From Candidatus Poseidoniaceae archaeon (lineage in GTDB: Archaea > Thermoplasmatota > Poseidoniia > Poseidoniales > Poseidoniaceae): a stretch of DNA of 64,000 bases. The notes under the pieces are model-generated. The model worked only from the letters and a program-made list of their open reading frames with translations, did not search any database and had not been told where the DNA came from. Position numbers and translations under genes: made by a program. The stretch is from assembly GCA_938075675.1 (NCBI GenBank), contig CALJHE010000014.1, forward strand, positions 62,001 through 126,000. Reading direction: 5' to 3'. Below, one piece after another: positions 8,169 through 17,230 of this stretch (position 1 is the first letter of the stretch; the number at the start of each line of letters is the position of its first letter).

Positions 8169-9770
8169 ATGGTCAGTCAGCGCAGAGAGGACTGGAAGAC
8201 ACTGAGTGGTCTCGATCTCGAATTACAGAGTACTGCTAAAACGCTGGCCGAACTACAGATAAGCGAAGATCAACTAGGTGATGCGGGTTCACCTCCGTAC
8301 ACACGCGGAATTCACTCGACCATGTACCGTTCTCGGTTGTGGACCATGAGGCAATATGCAGGTTTCTCGAGTGCCAAAGCAACCAATGAACGGTTCAAAC
8401 TCTTGCTCGAACGCGGACAGAAGGGTTTGTCAGTTGCTTTTGATCTCCCAACGCAATTAGGCCTTGATGCTGATGATGAAATGTCACTTGGCGAAGTAGG
8501 TAAAGTCGGTGTTTCGATTTCTTCACTCTCAGATATGCGCCAACTCATGGACGGAATACCGCTCGACAAGGTCAGCACTTCCATGACAATTAATGCGCCA
8601 GCAATGGTTCTTCTCGCCATGTATATCGCTGTCGCAGAAGAACAAGGTGTACCTCCAAACCAAGTATTAGGTACCATACAAAACGACATACTCAAGGAAT
8701 ACATAGCCCGTGGGACATATGTGTTCCCTCCTGCACAAAGCATGAGGCTCATAACCGATATCTTCGAATATTGCTCAACGAATGTTCCGCGCTGGAACAC
8801 GATTTCAATTTCCGGATATCATATCCGCGAAGCAGGTTCAACAGCCGTTCAAGAAGTGGCGTTCACTTTAGCCAACGCACTTGCTTATGTCGAGGCTGCA
8901 GTCGAAAAGGGCCTTGATGTCGACAGCTTTGCACCTCGCCTGTCGTTCTTCTTCAACTGCCATAACGATTTCTTCGAAGAAGCAGCTAAGTTCAGAGCCG
9001 CACGTACACTTTGGTATGAGTTGATGTCAGAGCGATATTCGCCCAACAATCCGAAGTCATCCATGCTGAGATTCCATACGCAGGTTGCTGGTGTGAGCCT
9101 CACTGCTCAGCAACCTCTCAACAACATCGCACGGGTGACGATCCAGGCGTTGGCTGCAGTTTGCGGTGGGACTCAAAGCCTCCACACGAATTCATACGAT
9201 GAAGCATTGGGGTTGCCAACGGAGAAGTCTGCCACCGTAGCCCTCCGGACACAGCAAATCATTGCCGAGGAAAGCGGTGCTGCTGATGTGGTGGATCCAC
9301 TCGGCGGCTCATACCACGTCGAAGCCCTAACAAAGCAAATACATGATTTGGCACTTGAGCAAATACTGAAAATTGAATCTTTAGGCGGTGCTTTGAAGGC
9401 TATTGAGCAAGGATGGCAGCAAAGGGAAATACACAATGCGGCATACCAGCATCTCAACGATGTTGAATCTGAGTCGAGACTCATTGTTGGCGTAAACCAT
9501 GGCCTCATGGAAGATGACACTGTAACTGAAGTTTTGAAACTGGACCCGACAGTCGGCGAGGAACAATGCCGGCGACTGGCAGAACTTCGCAGTACTCGAG
9601 ACGCAGATTTGGTTTCAGATTGCTTAGATAATGTTCGTAATGCTGCGCAATCGGGTGATAATTTATTCCCGCATGTCCTTCATGCAGTGAAGAATGACTG
9701 TACATTGGGTGAAATTATTCAAGCCATGAAGGACGTCTTCGGAACATGGATGGCTCCCAGCGGATTTTGA
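8169..9770 (+). CDS. Methylmalonyl-CoA mutase, catalytic subunit
   Basis: This B12-dependent enzyme interconverts (R)-methylmalonyl-CoA and succinyl-CoA. The TIM-barrel subunit is recognised by YTRGIHSTMYRSRLWTMRQYAGF with the active-site Tyr, the GLSVAFDLPTQLG segment, and the substrate-binding HTQVAGVSLTAQQP and GGTQSLHTNSYDEAL motifs. It ends before a cobalamin-binding domain, so a separate small B12 subunit must exist; none is in the window. The ATG at 8169 follows GGAGGG; a TTG at 8127 overlapping the FKBP stop is less likely. The epimerase gene follows directly, so the pair handles propionate or branched-chain carbon entering the TCA cycle. Confidence 0.95.
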   Translation: MVSQRREDWKTLSGLDLELQSTAKTLAELQISEDQLGDAGSPPYTRGIHSTMYRSRLWTMRQYAGFSSAKATNERFKLLLERGQKGLSVAFDLPTQLGLDADDEMSLGEVGKVGVSISSLSDMRQLMDGIPLDKVSTSMTINAPAMVLLAMYIAVAEEQGVPPNQVLGTIQNDILKEYIARGTYVFPPAQSMRLITDIFEYCSTNVPRWNTISISGYHIREAGSTAVQEVAFTLANALAYVEAAVEKGLDVDSFAPRLSFFFNCHNDFFEEAAKFRAARTLWYELMSERYSPNNPKSSMLRFHTQVAGVSLTAQQPLNNIARVTIQALAAVCGGTQSLHTNSYDEALGLPTEKSATVALRTQQIIAEESGAADVVDPLGGSYHVEALTKQIHDLALEQILKIESLGGALKAIEQGWQQREIHNAAYQHLNDVESESRLIVGVNHGLMEDDTVTEVLKLDPTVGEEQCRRLAELRSTRDADLVSDCLDNVRNAAQSGDNLFPHVLHAVKNDCTLGEIIQAMKDVFGTWMAPSGF

Positions 9771-9779
9771 GGTGATGGA

Positions 9780-10211
9780 ATGGATTTTGGACCTATACGA
9801 ATCGATCACATCGGCATCGCTACCCACCAATTAGAATCGGGGAGTACTTTCTGGAGATTGTTGGGGCTTAATGAAGGACCTGAAGATGAACTCGTATCCG
9901 ACCAAGGCGTTACTACTCGGTTCTTTGCCACAGCACCCGTAAAAGAAGGCGAACACCCGGCAGAAATCGAATTATTAGAGCCCACTGACGAGGATACGCC
10001 AATTGGCCGTTTCCTCTCAAAGCGTGGCCCCGGTGTTCAGCAGATTTGCTTCAGAGTTGGTGATTTGACGGGCCTTATCGAACATTTGATGTCGAACGGA
10101 ATCACGATGATTGATGAAACTCCACGAACTGGTGCAGGTGGCAAGTCAATCGCTTTCGTCCACCCCAAATCAACAGGTGGAGTCCTTGTTGAACTAACGC
10201 AAGCATCATAA
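9780..10211 (+). CDS. mce: Methylmalonyl-CoA epimerase
   Basis: It interconverts (S)- and (R)-methylmalonyl-CoA for the mutase encoded 9 bases upstream. The 143-residue glyoxalase/VOC fold shows the family metal ligands: IDHIGIA near the start, an internal AEIELLEP, and QQICFRVGDL plus FVHPKSTGGVLVELTQ at the end. Operon partner of the mutase. Confidence 0.93.
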   Translation: MDFGPIRIDHIGIATHQLESGSTFWRLLGLNEGPEDELVSDQGVTTRFFATAPVKEGEHPAEIELLEPTDEDTPIGRFLSKRGPGVQQICFRVGDLTGLIEHLMSNGITMIDETPRTGAGGKSIAFVHPKSTGGVLVELTQAS

Positions 10212-10234
10212 TATTCCTCCGAGTCATTTGTTTG

Positions 10235-10540
10235 ATGCGAACCTGTGTTGACAACCTTATCGCTCTCCCACATATTGACGGACCTCGTATACGAAACGAG
10301 GTCGAATTCTTGGCAAGTCGTTTGGACATGCTCCGTCAAAAACGGCAAATCTCAAACGAAGCATATCTCGACGCTGGCGCAATACAAGGAGCATTTTCCA
10401 TGATTGGTAACCTTGTGGAAATGGGCGTTCCACAACGCGAAATATTCGCCGAACTCAAACAACAACTTTCCCGTGCTTGCAAACTGGAGACAAAACATCC
10501 TGGCCTTAACACAGCCATTGAAGACGGACGTGTCTCTTGA
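10235..10540 (+). CDS. Small helical protein of unknown function
   Basis: A 101-residue, probably all-helical cytosolic protein with no Cys pair or known motif. It lies 23 bases after the epimerase and just before the ABC transporter ATPase gene, so it likely belongs to the same transcript. The ATG at 10235 is preferred to the overlapping TTG at 10232. No family recognised. Confidence 0.55.
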   Translation: MRTCVDNLIALPHIDGPRIRNEVEFLASRLDMLRQKRQISNEAYLDAGAIQGAFSMIGNLVEMGVPQREIFAELKQQLSRACKLETKHPGLNTAIEDGRVS

Positions 10541-10548
10541 GTGATATT

Positions 10549-11382
10549 ATGCCGACTACACTGCTGAGCATCCGTGGAGTGACAAAGAATTTTGCTGAAG
10601 TGGAAGCGCTCAAAAAAATCGACCTCGATATTCACTCCGGTGAAATTGTAGGTCTTGTAGGGAGCAACGGCGCGGGTAAAACTACACTCTTGAGGCTCAT
10701 GGCTGGAGTTTACAAACCATCCAATGGGCGGGTCGAGCTGAGTAACGGAAAACCCGTTGAAGAAATGCGGCAGGAACTCGGCGTTGTGCCCGAATCCACT
10801 GGACTGTATTCTCGCCTAACTGCATGGGAGAACATTCGTTACCACAGCCGGATGCATGGAGTTAATGACGCGGTAGCATGGGCGCGAACTGAAAAGTTCG
10901 CTGAACACCTTGGCATGAAGGAAAATCTCAGCCGGCATACCAAGGGGTTTTCACGGGGTATGAAACAAAAGACGGCTTTACTCAGAGCATTGGCCCACGG
11001 CCCTAACATTCTGTTGTTGGATGAGCCAACTGCTGGCCTTGACATAACCAGTGCTCGTACCGTTCGGGCGTTGGTGCGGCAATTACGTGACGAGGGCGGC
11101 ACCGTCATTTATTCAACTCATCAACTTGCAGAGGCCCAACAAGTATGCGACCGAATCGTCATTATCCACAACGGCGAAATCCGCGCCGATGGTTCGCCTT
11201 CCGAACTACTCTCTTCGACTGGAACCTCTAGTCTAGAAGATGCTTATGTTTCACTAACCCTCGATCAAGCACGACCGAGGCAAGAAGAAGCAGACAAAGA
11301 AAGTGCTTTGAGCAGTTGGTGGCGACGACTCTTCACTCCTCGTACGCCTGCGACAACCATGGAGGTTTTTGAAAATGAGTGA
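10549..11382 (+). CDS. ABC-2 type exporter, ATP-binding subunit (NatA-like)
   Basis: A single ATPase domain with Walker A GSNGAGKTT (38-46), signature FSRGMKQK (134-141), Walker B ILLLDEP (154-160) and switch His191. The first signature position is FSRG rather than LSGG, as in many ABC-2 exporters. A 60-residue tail follows the ATPase fold. The start at 10549 begins the fold directly. The gene overlaps its permease by 8 bases. The nearest functional analogue is the Na+ efflux pair NatAB, but the substrate cannot be read from sequence. Confidence 0.9.
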   Translation: MPTTLLSIRGVTKNFAEVEALKKIDLDIHSGEIVGLVGSNGAGKTTLLRLMAGVYKPSNGRVELSNGKPVEEMRQELGVVPESTGLYSRLTAWENIRYHSRMHGVNDAVAWARTEKFAEHLGMKENLSRHTKGFSRGMKQKTALLRALAHGPNILLLDEPTAGLDITSARTVRALVRQLRDEGGTVIYSTHQLAEAQQVCDRIVIIHNGEIRADGSPSELLSSTGTSSLEDAYVSLTLDQARPRQEEADKESALSSWWRRLFTPRTPATTMEVFENE

Positions 11383-12595
11383 TGGCGGAGGCAGGCGAAT
11401 TCGAGCCATTGCCAAGAAGGAAGTGGTTGAATTTGCTCGAGATTGGCGGACAATCATCGCAATCATCGTGATTCCGCTTCTTATGTTCCCATTGCTGTTC
11501 ATTCTCTTCCCAGTGTTACTTGAATCTGAAGCTGCCGAACTGGACGCGCTCGAACTTAGCGTGGTTGTGCAAAGTGATGATTTCCCTAGTGTATTACTTG
11601 AAAATTTAACTTCAGTCAGTTTGACCGTTTCACTTGAGCCATTGCCTAATGTGACCAGCCTTTCAGAACCGAACGATGATTTGGAGCGCGTGAGAAACAG
11701 TTCCACAGATGCAGTATTGAGATTTGACTCTCGTAACGAGACTTGGTCGTATGCCATTCTGCATCTTTCCACTTCTGAACGTTCAAACGAAGCAAGATTC
11801 CGACTCCTTTCCACATTATCGGAGTGGGAAGATTCCGAGGTGCGCGAGCGCATTTCAGACGGAGGTCTTGATGTGAATGCTACTCTTGACCCGTTGCGTT
11901 GGGACGGAGACATTGCACAAGGCGATGTGGCAACATCTGGTGAACAAGCCGGAATGGTCCTCTCATTGTTCATTCCGTTGGTATTGGCCATCTGGACGTA
12001 TTCCAGTGCTATTCAGCCATCAATTGACATGACTGCAGGTGAACGCGAACGCGGTACACTTGAAGCGCTACTGTGTCTACCTTGCACACGGATTGAGTTA
12101 CTCATGGGGAAGTGGCTTGCTGTAGCGACTATTACTGGAATTGGGGTGGTTTTGCAAATCTGTGGACTCTTGTTTGCAATTGGATATCTTGCATCGTCCA
12201 GCTTCATCGGATTGCCAAAACTTTCAATCGCCTCAGTAGGCCTCATTGTGTTGTCAATTCTCCTGTTCGCCGTTATGGTTGTTGCATTTGAATTGGCACT
12301 CGCTATGCGTTCTCACAGCGTAAAGGAGGCAGGAAGCATACTTGCACCCGCACTGATGCTCATTTTGTTCCCTGCATTGTTCACACAAGTCATAAATCTC
12401 GATGGAATCGAAGGATTTTGGTTCGCAATTCCTGTCGTAAATATTTTACTGGCACTAAGGGAACTTTTGATGAATCGCGTCATCACAGAACATGTTGTCA
12501 TTTGGGTGGCATCATCATTGGTTTATGCAACTCTGGCAGCATACTATGCTTCACGACAATTCAGCCGTGAAGATATCGTAACTTCACTTTCATGA
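11375..12595 (+). CDS. ABC-2 type exporter, permease subunit (NatB-like)
   Basis: This 406-residue permease has TM1 at about 28-48, a large extracytoplasmic domain (about 50-195), then five further membrane segments, the NatB/ABC-2 layout. The coupling-helix sequence TAGERERGTLEALLCLP after TM2 is characteristic. The ATG at 11375 follows GGAGG with 9-base spacing. It is paired with the overlapping upstream ATPase. It ends 6 bases past the stop of the convergent aminotransferase. Confidence 0.88.
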   Translation: MSDGGGRRIRAIAKKEVVEFARDWRTIIAIIVIPLLMFPLLFILFPVLLESEAAELDALELSVVVQSDDFPSVLLENLTSVSLTVSLEPLPNVTSLSEPNDDLERVRNSSTDAVLRFDSRNETWSYAILHLSTSERSNEARFRLLSTLSEWEDSEVRERISDGGLDVNATLDPLRWDGDIAQGDVATSGEQAGMVLSLFIPLVLAIWTYSSAIQPSIDMTAGERERGTLEALLCLPCTRIELLMGKWLAVATITGIGVVLQICGLLFAIGYLASSSFIGLPKLSIASVGLIVLSILLFAVMVVAFELALAMRSHSVKEAGSILAPALMLILFPALFTQVINLDGIEGFWFAIPVVNILLALRELLMNRVITEHVVIWVASSLVYATLAAYYASRQFSREDIVTSLS

Positions 12596-14110
12596 ATGTT
12601 GTTGGAAGTGCGTGAGGGCATTTCGAACAATCTCAATAATCGCATCAATTTCTGCTGATGTAATGTTGAAATGGGGTGTGAATCTGAGGGCATTCGTACC
12701 CCCGTGAATGACGCCTAAGCCATGCTTTCGACACCATGTTTCGACGGCGTCAAATCCGACGACTGGGAATCGGCTGGGCTCCAGTTCAGCACTGAGCAAT
12801 AGGCCTGTCCCTTGGACTTGTGTGATGATGCCGGGCATTTCTTCAGAGAGTGATTTGAGTTTGTCGACGAACTCTTCACCGCGATCTCGAATGTTGGAAC
12901 GCAATTCTGGAGTTATGAGGTCAAGTACAGCACAAGCAGTTTCCAGTGCCCTCGGATTGGTCGTCATCGTATTGCCATAGATGCCGACAACATAATTTTC
13001 AGAGGCTCGTTCGTTGAGGCCAAGAACAGAAAGTGGATATTGTCCGGCGTTAAGAGCCTTCGACCATGTTTCCAAGTCGGGACATTCTGCGTCTTGGAAT
13101 CCTTCGTAATCTATGATGGAGAGGCATCCCTGACCCCTAATTCCTGCTTGGATGGAATCAACGAGTAGCATTGAGCCGTGCTCAAGAGTGAGGCGTCGAG
13201 CAGCATCGTAGAATGTGCGCTCAACACATGAGCCAGGATTACCTTCACCCTGGACCGGTTCAATCGCCATGAGTTCAATGAATACTCCTTCTTTCTCAGC
13301 ATCATCGAAAGCTTTCTCCAATGCATCCACATCATTTGCTGGAACAAGAATAAGATTGTCACGATCTCTAAACGTTGCGAGATTTTTGTCATAGGAAGAT
13401 TTGCATGAATGAGAAATCTGTGCTGGACGGTCGGTACGCCCGTGGAATGCCTTTTCGACAGCCATGAGTTTGATTTCTTTACCTTCATGACGGCCGCCAG
13501 GGCCAGTCATTTTACGTGCGTTTACGTCAGCGATACGTAGGCTAACTGTCACCGATTCAGAACCACTGTTCATGCATATGAAACGTGTAAAAGGACAAGA
13601 ACCGCGCGTATAACCTAATTCCTTTTGCAATCGGGTTGCAAGGCGCTTGTGGCTGTAGGAAGGCGTCATGATATTCGCCATAACCCAATTTTGAGACATA
13701 GCGTTGATGACTTTGTCAGGGCCATGTCCGCTTCCGAGCATGCCGTAGCCCCCGTTATCGTGGAGGACTGCTCCGTGTGCGGTGACGATCCATGGTCCGC
13801 ATGCTCCAAGTGCAACGTATGGATTGACGGTCGCAGGCGCATAGAAATTAATGAAATCAGCTTGTAATATTGGGACAATTTCAGATTCGGGAAGAGACAT
13901 CATGTCCTCGCCGAACTCGTCACAGAGAACTTTTTGTCGCTCAATTGCTTCTTCAATGGCCCTTCCTAGATGTGCATCAATAGACAAAAAGTGTTTGATC
14001 ATTTGATCGGACATGCCAACAGTATCTCTGTCTGGTGCAAGACTGCGTAGATTTAAGAGTTGGGAAAACGCCTGTACTGTCGACTGTGTCATCATTCTCT
14101 TCTCAACCAT
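12590..14110 (-). CDS. Class III PLP-dependent aminotransferase
   Basis: About 506 residues with the fold-type I class III pattern: MNSGSESVTVSLRIA (phosphate-binding region), FHGRTDRPAQISHS, AIEPVQGEGNPG, the cofactor Asp in LLVDSIQAGIRGQG, and the Schiff-base Lys in ETWSKALNAGQYP. The C-terminal domain ends with RFTPHFNIT, the usual substrate Arg strand. The family includes ornithine, GABA and lysine transaminases. The substrate is undetermined, and the IQAGIRGQG variant (canonical VQTGxGRTG) suggests a non-acetylornithine specificity. The start at 14110 is a choice; GTG 14149 or ATG 14095 are also open. Confidence 0.88.
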   Translation of the reverse strand: MVEKRMMTQSTVQAFSQLLNLRSLAPDRDTVGMSDQMIKHFLSIDAHLGRAIEEAIERQKVLCDEFGEDMMSLPESEIVPILQADFINFYAPATVNPYVALGACGPWIVTAHGAVLHDNGGYGMLGSGHGPDKVINAMSQNWVMANIMTPSYSHKRLATRLQKELGYTRGSCPFTRFICMNSGSESVTVSLRIADVNARKMTGPGGRHEGKEIKLMAVEKAFHGRTDRPAQISHSCKSSYDKNLATFRDRDNLILVPANDVDALEKAFDDAEKEGVFIELMAIEPVQGEGNPGSCVERTFYDAARRLTLEHGSMLLVDSIQAGIRGQGCLSIIDYEGFQDAECPDLETWSKALNAGQYPLSVLGLNERASENYVVGIYGNTMTTNPRALETACAVLDLITPELRSNIRDRGEEFVDKLKSLSEEMPGIITQVQGTGLLLSAELEPSRFPVVGFDAVETWCRKHGLGVIHGGTNALRFTPHFNITSAEIDAIIEIVRNALTHFQQHS

Positions 14111-14197
14111 GGGGCTCTTTGAACATTCGCCAGATAAATCTCGAAACACTTCAAATTACCACACCAATAATATTACCTGAGTATTACTATACGAATA

Positions 14198-14204
14198 TTT
14201 ATAT
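14198..14204 (+). promoter_or_regulatory. TATA box of the archaeosine-precursor operon
   Basis: TTTATAT is centred 26 bases before the GTG of the ribbon-helix-helix gene, the right distance for transcription to start at the first codon. An in-frame stop at 14206-14208 rules out a longer protein, supporting the leaderless start. Confidence 0.6.
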
Positions 14205-14226
14205 GTAGTTCGCTCAAGCAAAGTAT

Positions 14227-14388
14227 GTGCCTAAGATATCTCTTGACATGCCGGCAGAGTTGGTAGAAGACTTGCGTAAGCATGTTGGAGACGACCACAA
14301 GTTTGTCAGTCTAGCAGATGCTGTTCGGACTGCTTGTAGAAAACTACTCGATCAGTTGGATGAAATTGATGCTCGGCACGGAAGGTAA
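14227..14388 (+). CDS. Ribbon-helix-helix (CopG-like) regulator
   Basis: A 53-residue protein: a short strand KISLDMP, helix AELVEDLRKHVG, a turn DDHKFVSLADAVR and a second helix RTACRKLLDQLDEIDARHG. This is the compact RHH fold, in which the N-terminal strands of a dimer enter the DNA major groove. It ends 5 bases before folE and is the first gene of the folE-queE-queC-queD operon, suggesting autoregulation or control of the pathway (inference). The GTG start is leaderless. The gene is easily missed because of its size. Confidence 0.8.
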   Translation: MPKISLDMPAELVEDLRKHVGDDHKFVSLADAVRTACRKLLDQLDEIDARHGR

Positions 14389-14393
14389 TTGCA

Positions 14394-14963
14394 ATGGTGA
14401 CAAAGGAAGAAGCAGAACAGGCAGTCAAAACGTTACTAGGGTATTTGGAAAACGATGCAGAGCGCGAGGGTTTATTGAAAACTCCTCAACGAGTCATTGA
14501 TTCATGGGATGAAATATTCTCGGGTTATTCCACCGATACAGAGGAACTTCTCCAATCGACATTCAATGGCGAAGGATATGACGGAATTGTTCTGCTCCGG
14601 GATATTGAATTTCATTCGACATGCGAACACCATCTCCAACCTTTCAGCGGTCGCGCTCATATTGCATATATCCCTGTGGACCGGATTGTAGGGATTAGCA
14701 AACTTGCACGGATCGTTGATGCACATGCGCACAGGCTACAAAATCAAGAACGGATTACCAAAGGTGTCGCAGATGACCTAGAGCAACACCTGCAACCTCT
14801 TGGTGCTGCAGTTATCCTCGAAGCATCCCACGGGTGCATGCGGTGCAGAGGCGTACGAAAACAAAATTCCATCATGACCACTTCCGCAATGCGAGGTGTA
14901 TTTTTCGACAAGCCTGAGGCTCGTCAAGAATTGATGCAACTTATCCACTCCCGCCCGCTGTGA
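14394..14963 (+). CDS. folE: GTP cyclohydrolase I (FolE type)
   Basis: FolE converts GTP to dihydroneopterin triphosphate, the first step to preQ0 and archaeosine here. The 189-residue protein has the bacterial/eukaryotic type IA zinc and active-site motifs: STCEHHLQPFSG, RLQNQERIT and SHGCMRCRGV, giving the Cys, His, Cys zinc site. Most Euryarchaeota use the unrelated MptA/FolE2, so this looks like an acquired enzyme. queE, queC and queD follow it, which supports a deazaguanine rather than a folate role. Confidence 0.95.
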   Translation: MVTKEEAEQAVKTLLGYLENDAEREGLLKTPQRVIDSWDEIFSGYSTDTEELLQSTFNGEGYDGIVLLRDIEFHSTCEHHLQPFSGRAHIAYIPVDRIVGISKLARIVDAHAHRLQNQERITKGVADDLEQHLQPLGAAVILEASHGCMRCRGVRKQNSIMTTSAMRGVFFDKPEARQELMQLIHSRPL

Positions 14964-14972
14964 GTGATTTGT

Positions 14973-15632
14973 ATGTCTGAGAACCAATCCGGCACATCCA
15001 ACGTTGATCCGGTGGACCAAGCATCTGATTTGTCAAAGATCTACAAGATTGTCGAAATTTTTCATTCTGTCCAGGGTGAAGGCGTTCATGCCGGAATACC
15101 TCATGTATTCATTCGATTTGGTAAGTGCAACCTTCAATGTGAGTGGTGCGACACTGATTTCGAAACGTTTGAGGAAATGACCGCAGAACAAATATTGTCT
15201 CAAGTGTCTCAATATCCGAGCAAGCGCCTCATTTTAACCGGTGGGGAGCCAATGCTTAACGATTTATGGCCGCTGCAACGATTGTTCAAGCCGAGAGGGT
15301 ACACGCTCGCGTGCGAATCAAACGGCACAATCGAAATCCCTGAGGGGCTGTTGGATTGGATATGCATATCGCCAAAAGACCAAATGTACCCGCAAGTGAA
15401 AATCCGACAACGTCATGGCGATGAGCTCAAGTGCGTCTATGTCGGTCAAGATCTATCAATGTACGATGATCTCAAACTGGGTTTCACACATCATTTTCTT
15501 CAGCCATGCTACATGGAGAATGAATCAGTAGAATGGAACGGTAAAAATTTCGCATTGACAGAAACAGTCGTTAAAGAGAACCCAACTTGGCGACTCAGTT
15601 TACAGACGCATAAGTGGATGGGAGTTGATTAG
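14973..15632 (+). CDS. queE: 7-carboxy-7-deazaguanine synthase (radical SAM)
   Basis: QueE rearranges 6-carboxy-tetrahydropterin to 7-carboxy-7-deazaguanine with SAM and a 4Fe-4S cluster. Cluster ligands Cys52, Cys56 and Cys59 form the CxxxCxxC motif in GKCNLQCEWCDTDF. The preceding FHSVQGEGVHAG and later LTGGEPML and CESNGT segments are family hallmarks. Length (219 residues) is normal. The ATG at 14973 is chosen over the GTG at 14964. It lies directly between folE and queC. Confidence 0.94.
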   Translation: MSENQSGTSNVDPVDQASDLSKIYKIVEIFHSVQGEGVHAGIPHVFIRFGKCNLQCEWCDTDFETFEEMTAEQILSQVSQYPSKRLILTGGEPMLNDLWPLQRLFKPRGYTLACESNGTIEIPEGLLDWICISPKDQMYPQVKIRQRHGDELKCVYVGQDLSMYDDLKLGFTHHFLQPCYMENESVEWNGKNFALTETVVKENPTWRLSLQTHKWMGVD

Positions 15633-16784
15633 ATGAAAAGGGCAGTAATATCTCTATCAGGTGGCATGGATTCGACTGGATTATTGATGCGGCTGTTGGC
15701 AGACGGATATACAGTGGATTGCATTTCCTACGAATACGGGCAAAAGCACAGTATTGAACTTGAGCGCGCTATGAAGAATATTGCTTACTTGTCAGAAAAC
15801 GGAATCAACGTCACTCATACGCTGATTGATTTGTCGAGTGCGATGGGTGCTTTTGACAGTTCCTTGTTGAAAGGCGGTAGCGAAATTCCTGAGGGCCATT
15901 ATGAAGAGATTCAGATGAAATCAACAGTCGTCCCTAATCGCAACGCAATATTCGCGTCCATCGTCTACGGTTACGCTCTTTCCCTCTCAAATAGAGAACA
16001 ATGCAATGTTGAAATTGCCCTCGGAGTCCACTCCGGTGACCATGAAATCTATCCAGATTGTCGACCCGAGTTCTATTCTGCGTTGGAGCATGCATTTGCA
16101 ACAGGGAATTGGGGGAGCGAACGCGTTTCATTCACACTACCGTACATCAACGGTGACAAAACAACCATTCTGACCGACGCAAGAGATGCGATTCAAGATT
16201 TGGGTCTCGATTTTAACACGGTATTTGCCAACACGAACACATCATACAATCCAGACAAAGATGGTCGAAGTTCAGGAGTCAGTGGGGCTGACATCGAACG
16301 AATACTGGCATTCCATGCGATTGGGGAAATCGACCCAGTGGAATACCAAGACTCTTGGAGTGTGGTTCTGCAAAATGCACTTCTGGTTGAGAAGGAGCAT
16401 AAGGATAAAGAGTACAAAGAGCGCTTGACAGATGAACAGTACCATGTTACTCGTGAAAGTGGTACAGAGAGGGCTTTTTCTGGAATTTACTGGGATGAGA
16501 AGCGCAACGGTGATTATTTTTGCATATGTTGCGGGCATCTGTTGTTCACGTCGGATATGAAATTTGATTCTGGCTGCGGTTGGCCATCCTTCCACACCGA
16601 ACACCCCGATGCAGGAATTCGGCACATTGACGATTTCACACATGGAATGCATCGGATTGAAGTCCAATGTGATCGGTGCGATGCGCACCTTGGGCACATC
16701 TTCAATGACGGGCCACGAAATCTAGGCGGCCTACGCTATTGTATCAATTCCGCATCACTGAACTTTGAGGAGATGGACGAATGA
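15633..16784 (+). CDS. queC: QueC-like preQ0 synthase fused to MsrB
   Basis: Residues 1-250 are a QueC-type ATP-pyrophosphatase with P-loop SGGMDS (9-14) and VVPNRNAIF and [17 protein letters not shown] motifs; QueC turns carboxy-deazaguanine into preQ0 using ATP and ammonia. The four zinc cysteines of canonical QueC are replaced by Ser204, Ser214, Ser217 and Asp220 (SGVSGAD in place of CGxCxxC). Residues about 262-383 are a complete methionine-R-sulfoxide reductase B: zinc pairs Cys297/300 and Cys346/349, GCGWPSF, and catalytic Cys370 in RYCINSASL. There is no stop or frameshift between the domains. Whether the MsrB part repairs proteins or serves the QueC part is unknown. Confidence 0.92.
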   Translation: MKRAVISLSGGMDSTGLLMRLLADGYTVDCISYEYGQKHSIELERAMKNIAYLSENGINVTHTLIDLSSAMGAFDSSLLKGGSEIPEGHYEEIQMKSTVVPNRNAIFASIVYGYALSLSNREQCNVEIALGVHSGDHEIYPDCRPEFYSALEHAFATGNWGSERVSFTLPYINGDKTTILTDARDAIQDLGLDFNTVFANTNTSYNPDKDGRSSGVSGADIERILAFHAIGEIDPVEYQDSWSVVLQNALLVEKEHKDKEYKERLTDEQYHVTRESGTERAFSGIYWDEKRNGDYFCICCGHLLFTSDMKFDSGCGWPSFHTEHPDAGIRHIDDFTHGMHRIEVQCDRCDAHLGHIFNDGPRNLGGLRYCINSASLNFEEMDE

Positions 16785-17230
16785 CCACACGGATTAGAAG
16801 ATATGTAGAGACAGATACTGGACACCGAGTTCCGAACCACAAAAGCAAATGCAGGCACATGCATGGACACAGATACAGATTCGAAGCAGAAATTGAAGGT
16901 GAAACTGTCCAAGAATCAGGCGTCAGTGAAGAAGGAATGCTGATGGATTTCTCAGATGTCAGTTCAATTTTAATGGAATACGTGCATGATGTCATCGACC
17001 ACGCCTTTGTGGTCTATGAGGGCGATACCGACGTACTCAAGGCATTCGAGAGCATGGGTCCTGAGCACCGTACCGTAATTGTACCGTTCATTCCGACTGC
17101 AGAAAATTTGGCGAAATGGGCATTTGAACAGGTAGAGCCTCACATCACTTCCACATACGGTAATGCGTTGAAGTTGGTAGCAATGCATGTTCGAGAAACA
17201 CCGAAGAGTATCGCATCGTGGATACCGTAG
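16781..17230 (+). CDS. queD: 6-carboxy-tetrahydropterin synthase / PTPS family
   Basis: QueD makes 6-carboxy-5,6,7,8-tetrahydropterin from dihydroneopterin triphosphate, the substrate of QueE. Zinc ligands His15, His28 and His30 and the catalytic Cys24 are visible in TGHR and [21 protein letters not shown] and PTAENLA complete the pattern. TGHR replaces the usual SAHR. The start codon overlaps the queC-msrB stop (ATGA), so the operon is translationally coupled. Confidence 0.93.
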   Translation: MTTRIRRYVETDTGHRVPNHKSKCRHMHGHRYRFEAEIEGETVQESGVSEEGMLMDFSDVSSILMEYVHDVIDHAFVVYEGDTDVLKAFESMGPEHRTVIVPFIPTAENLAKWAFEQVEPHITSTYGNALKLVAMHVRETPKSIASWIP

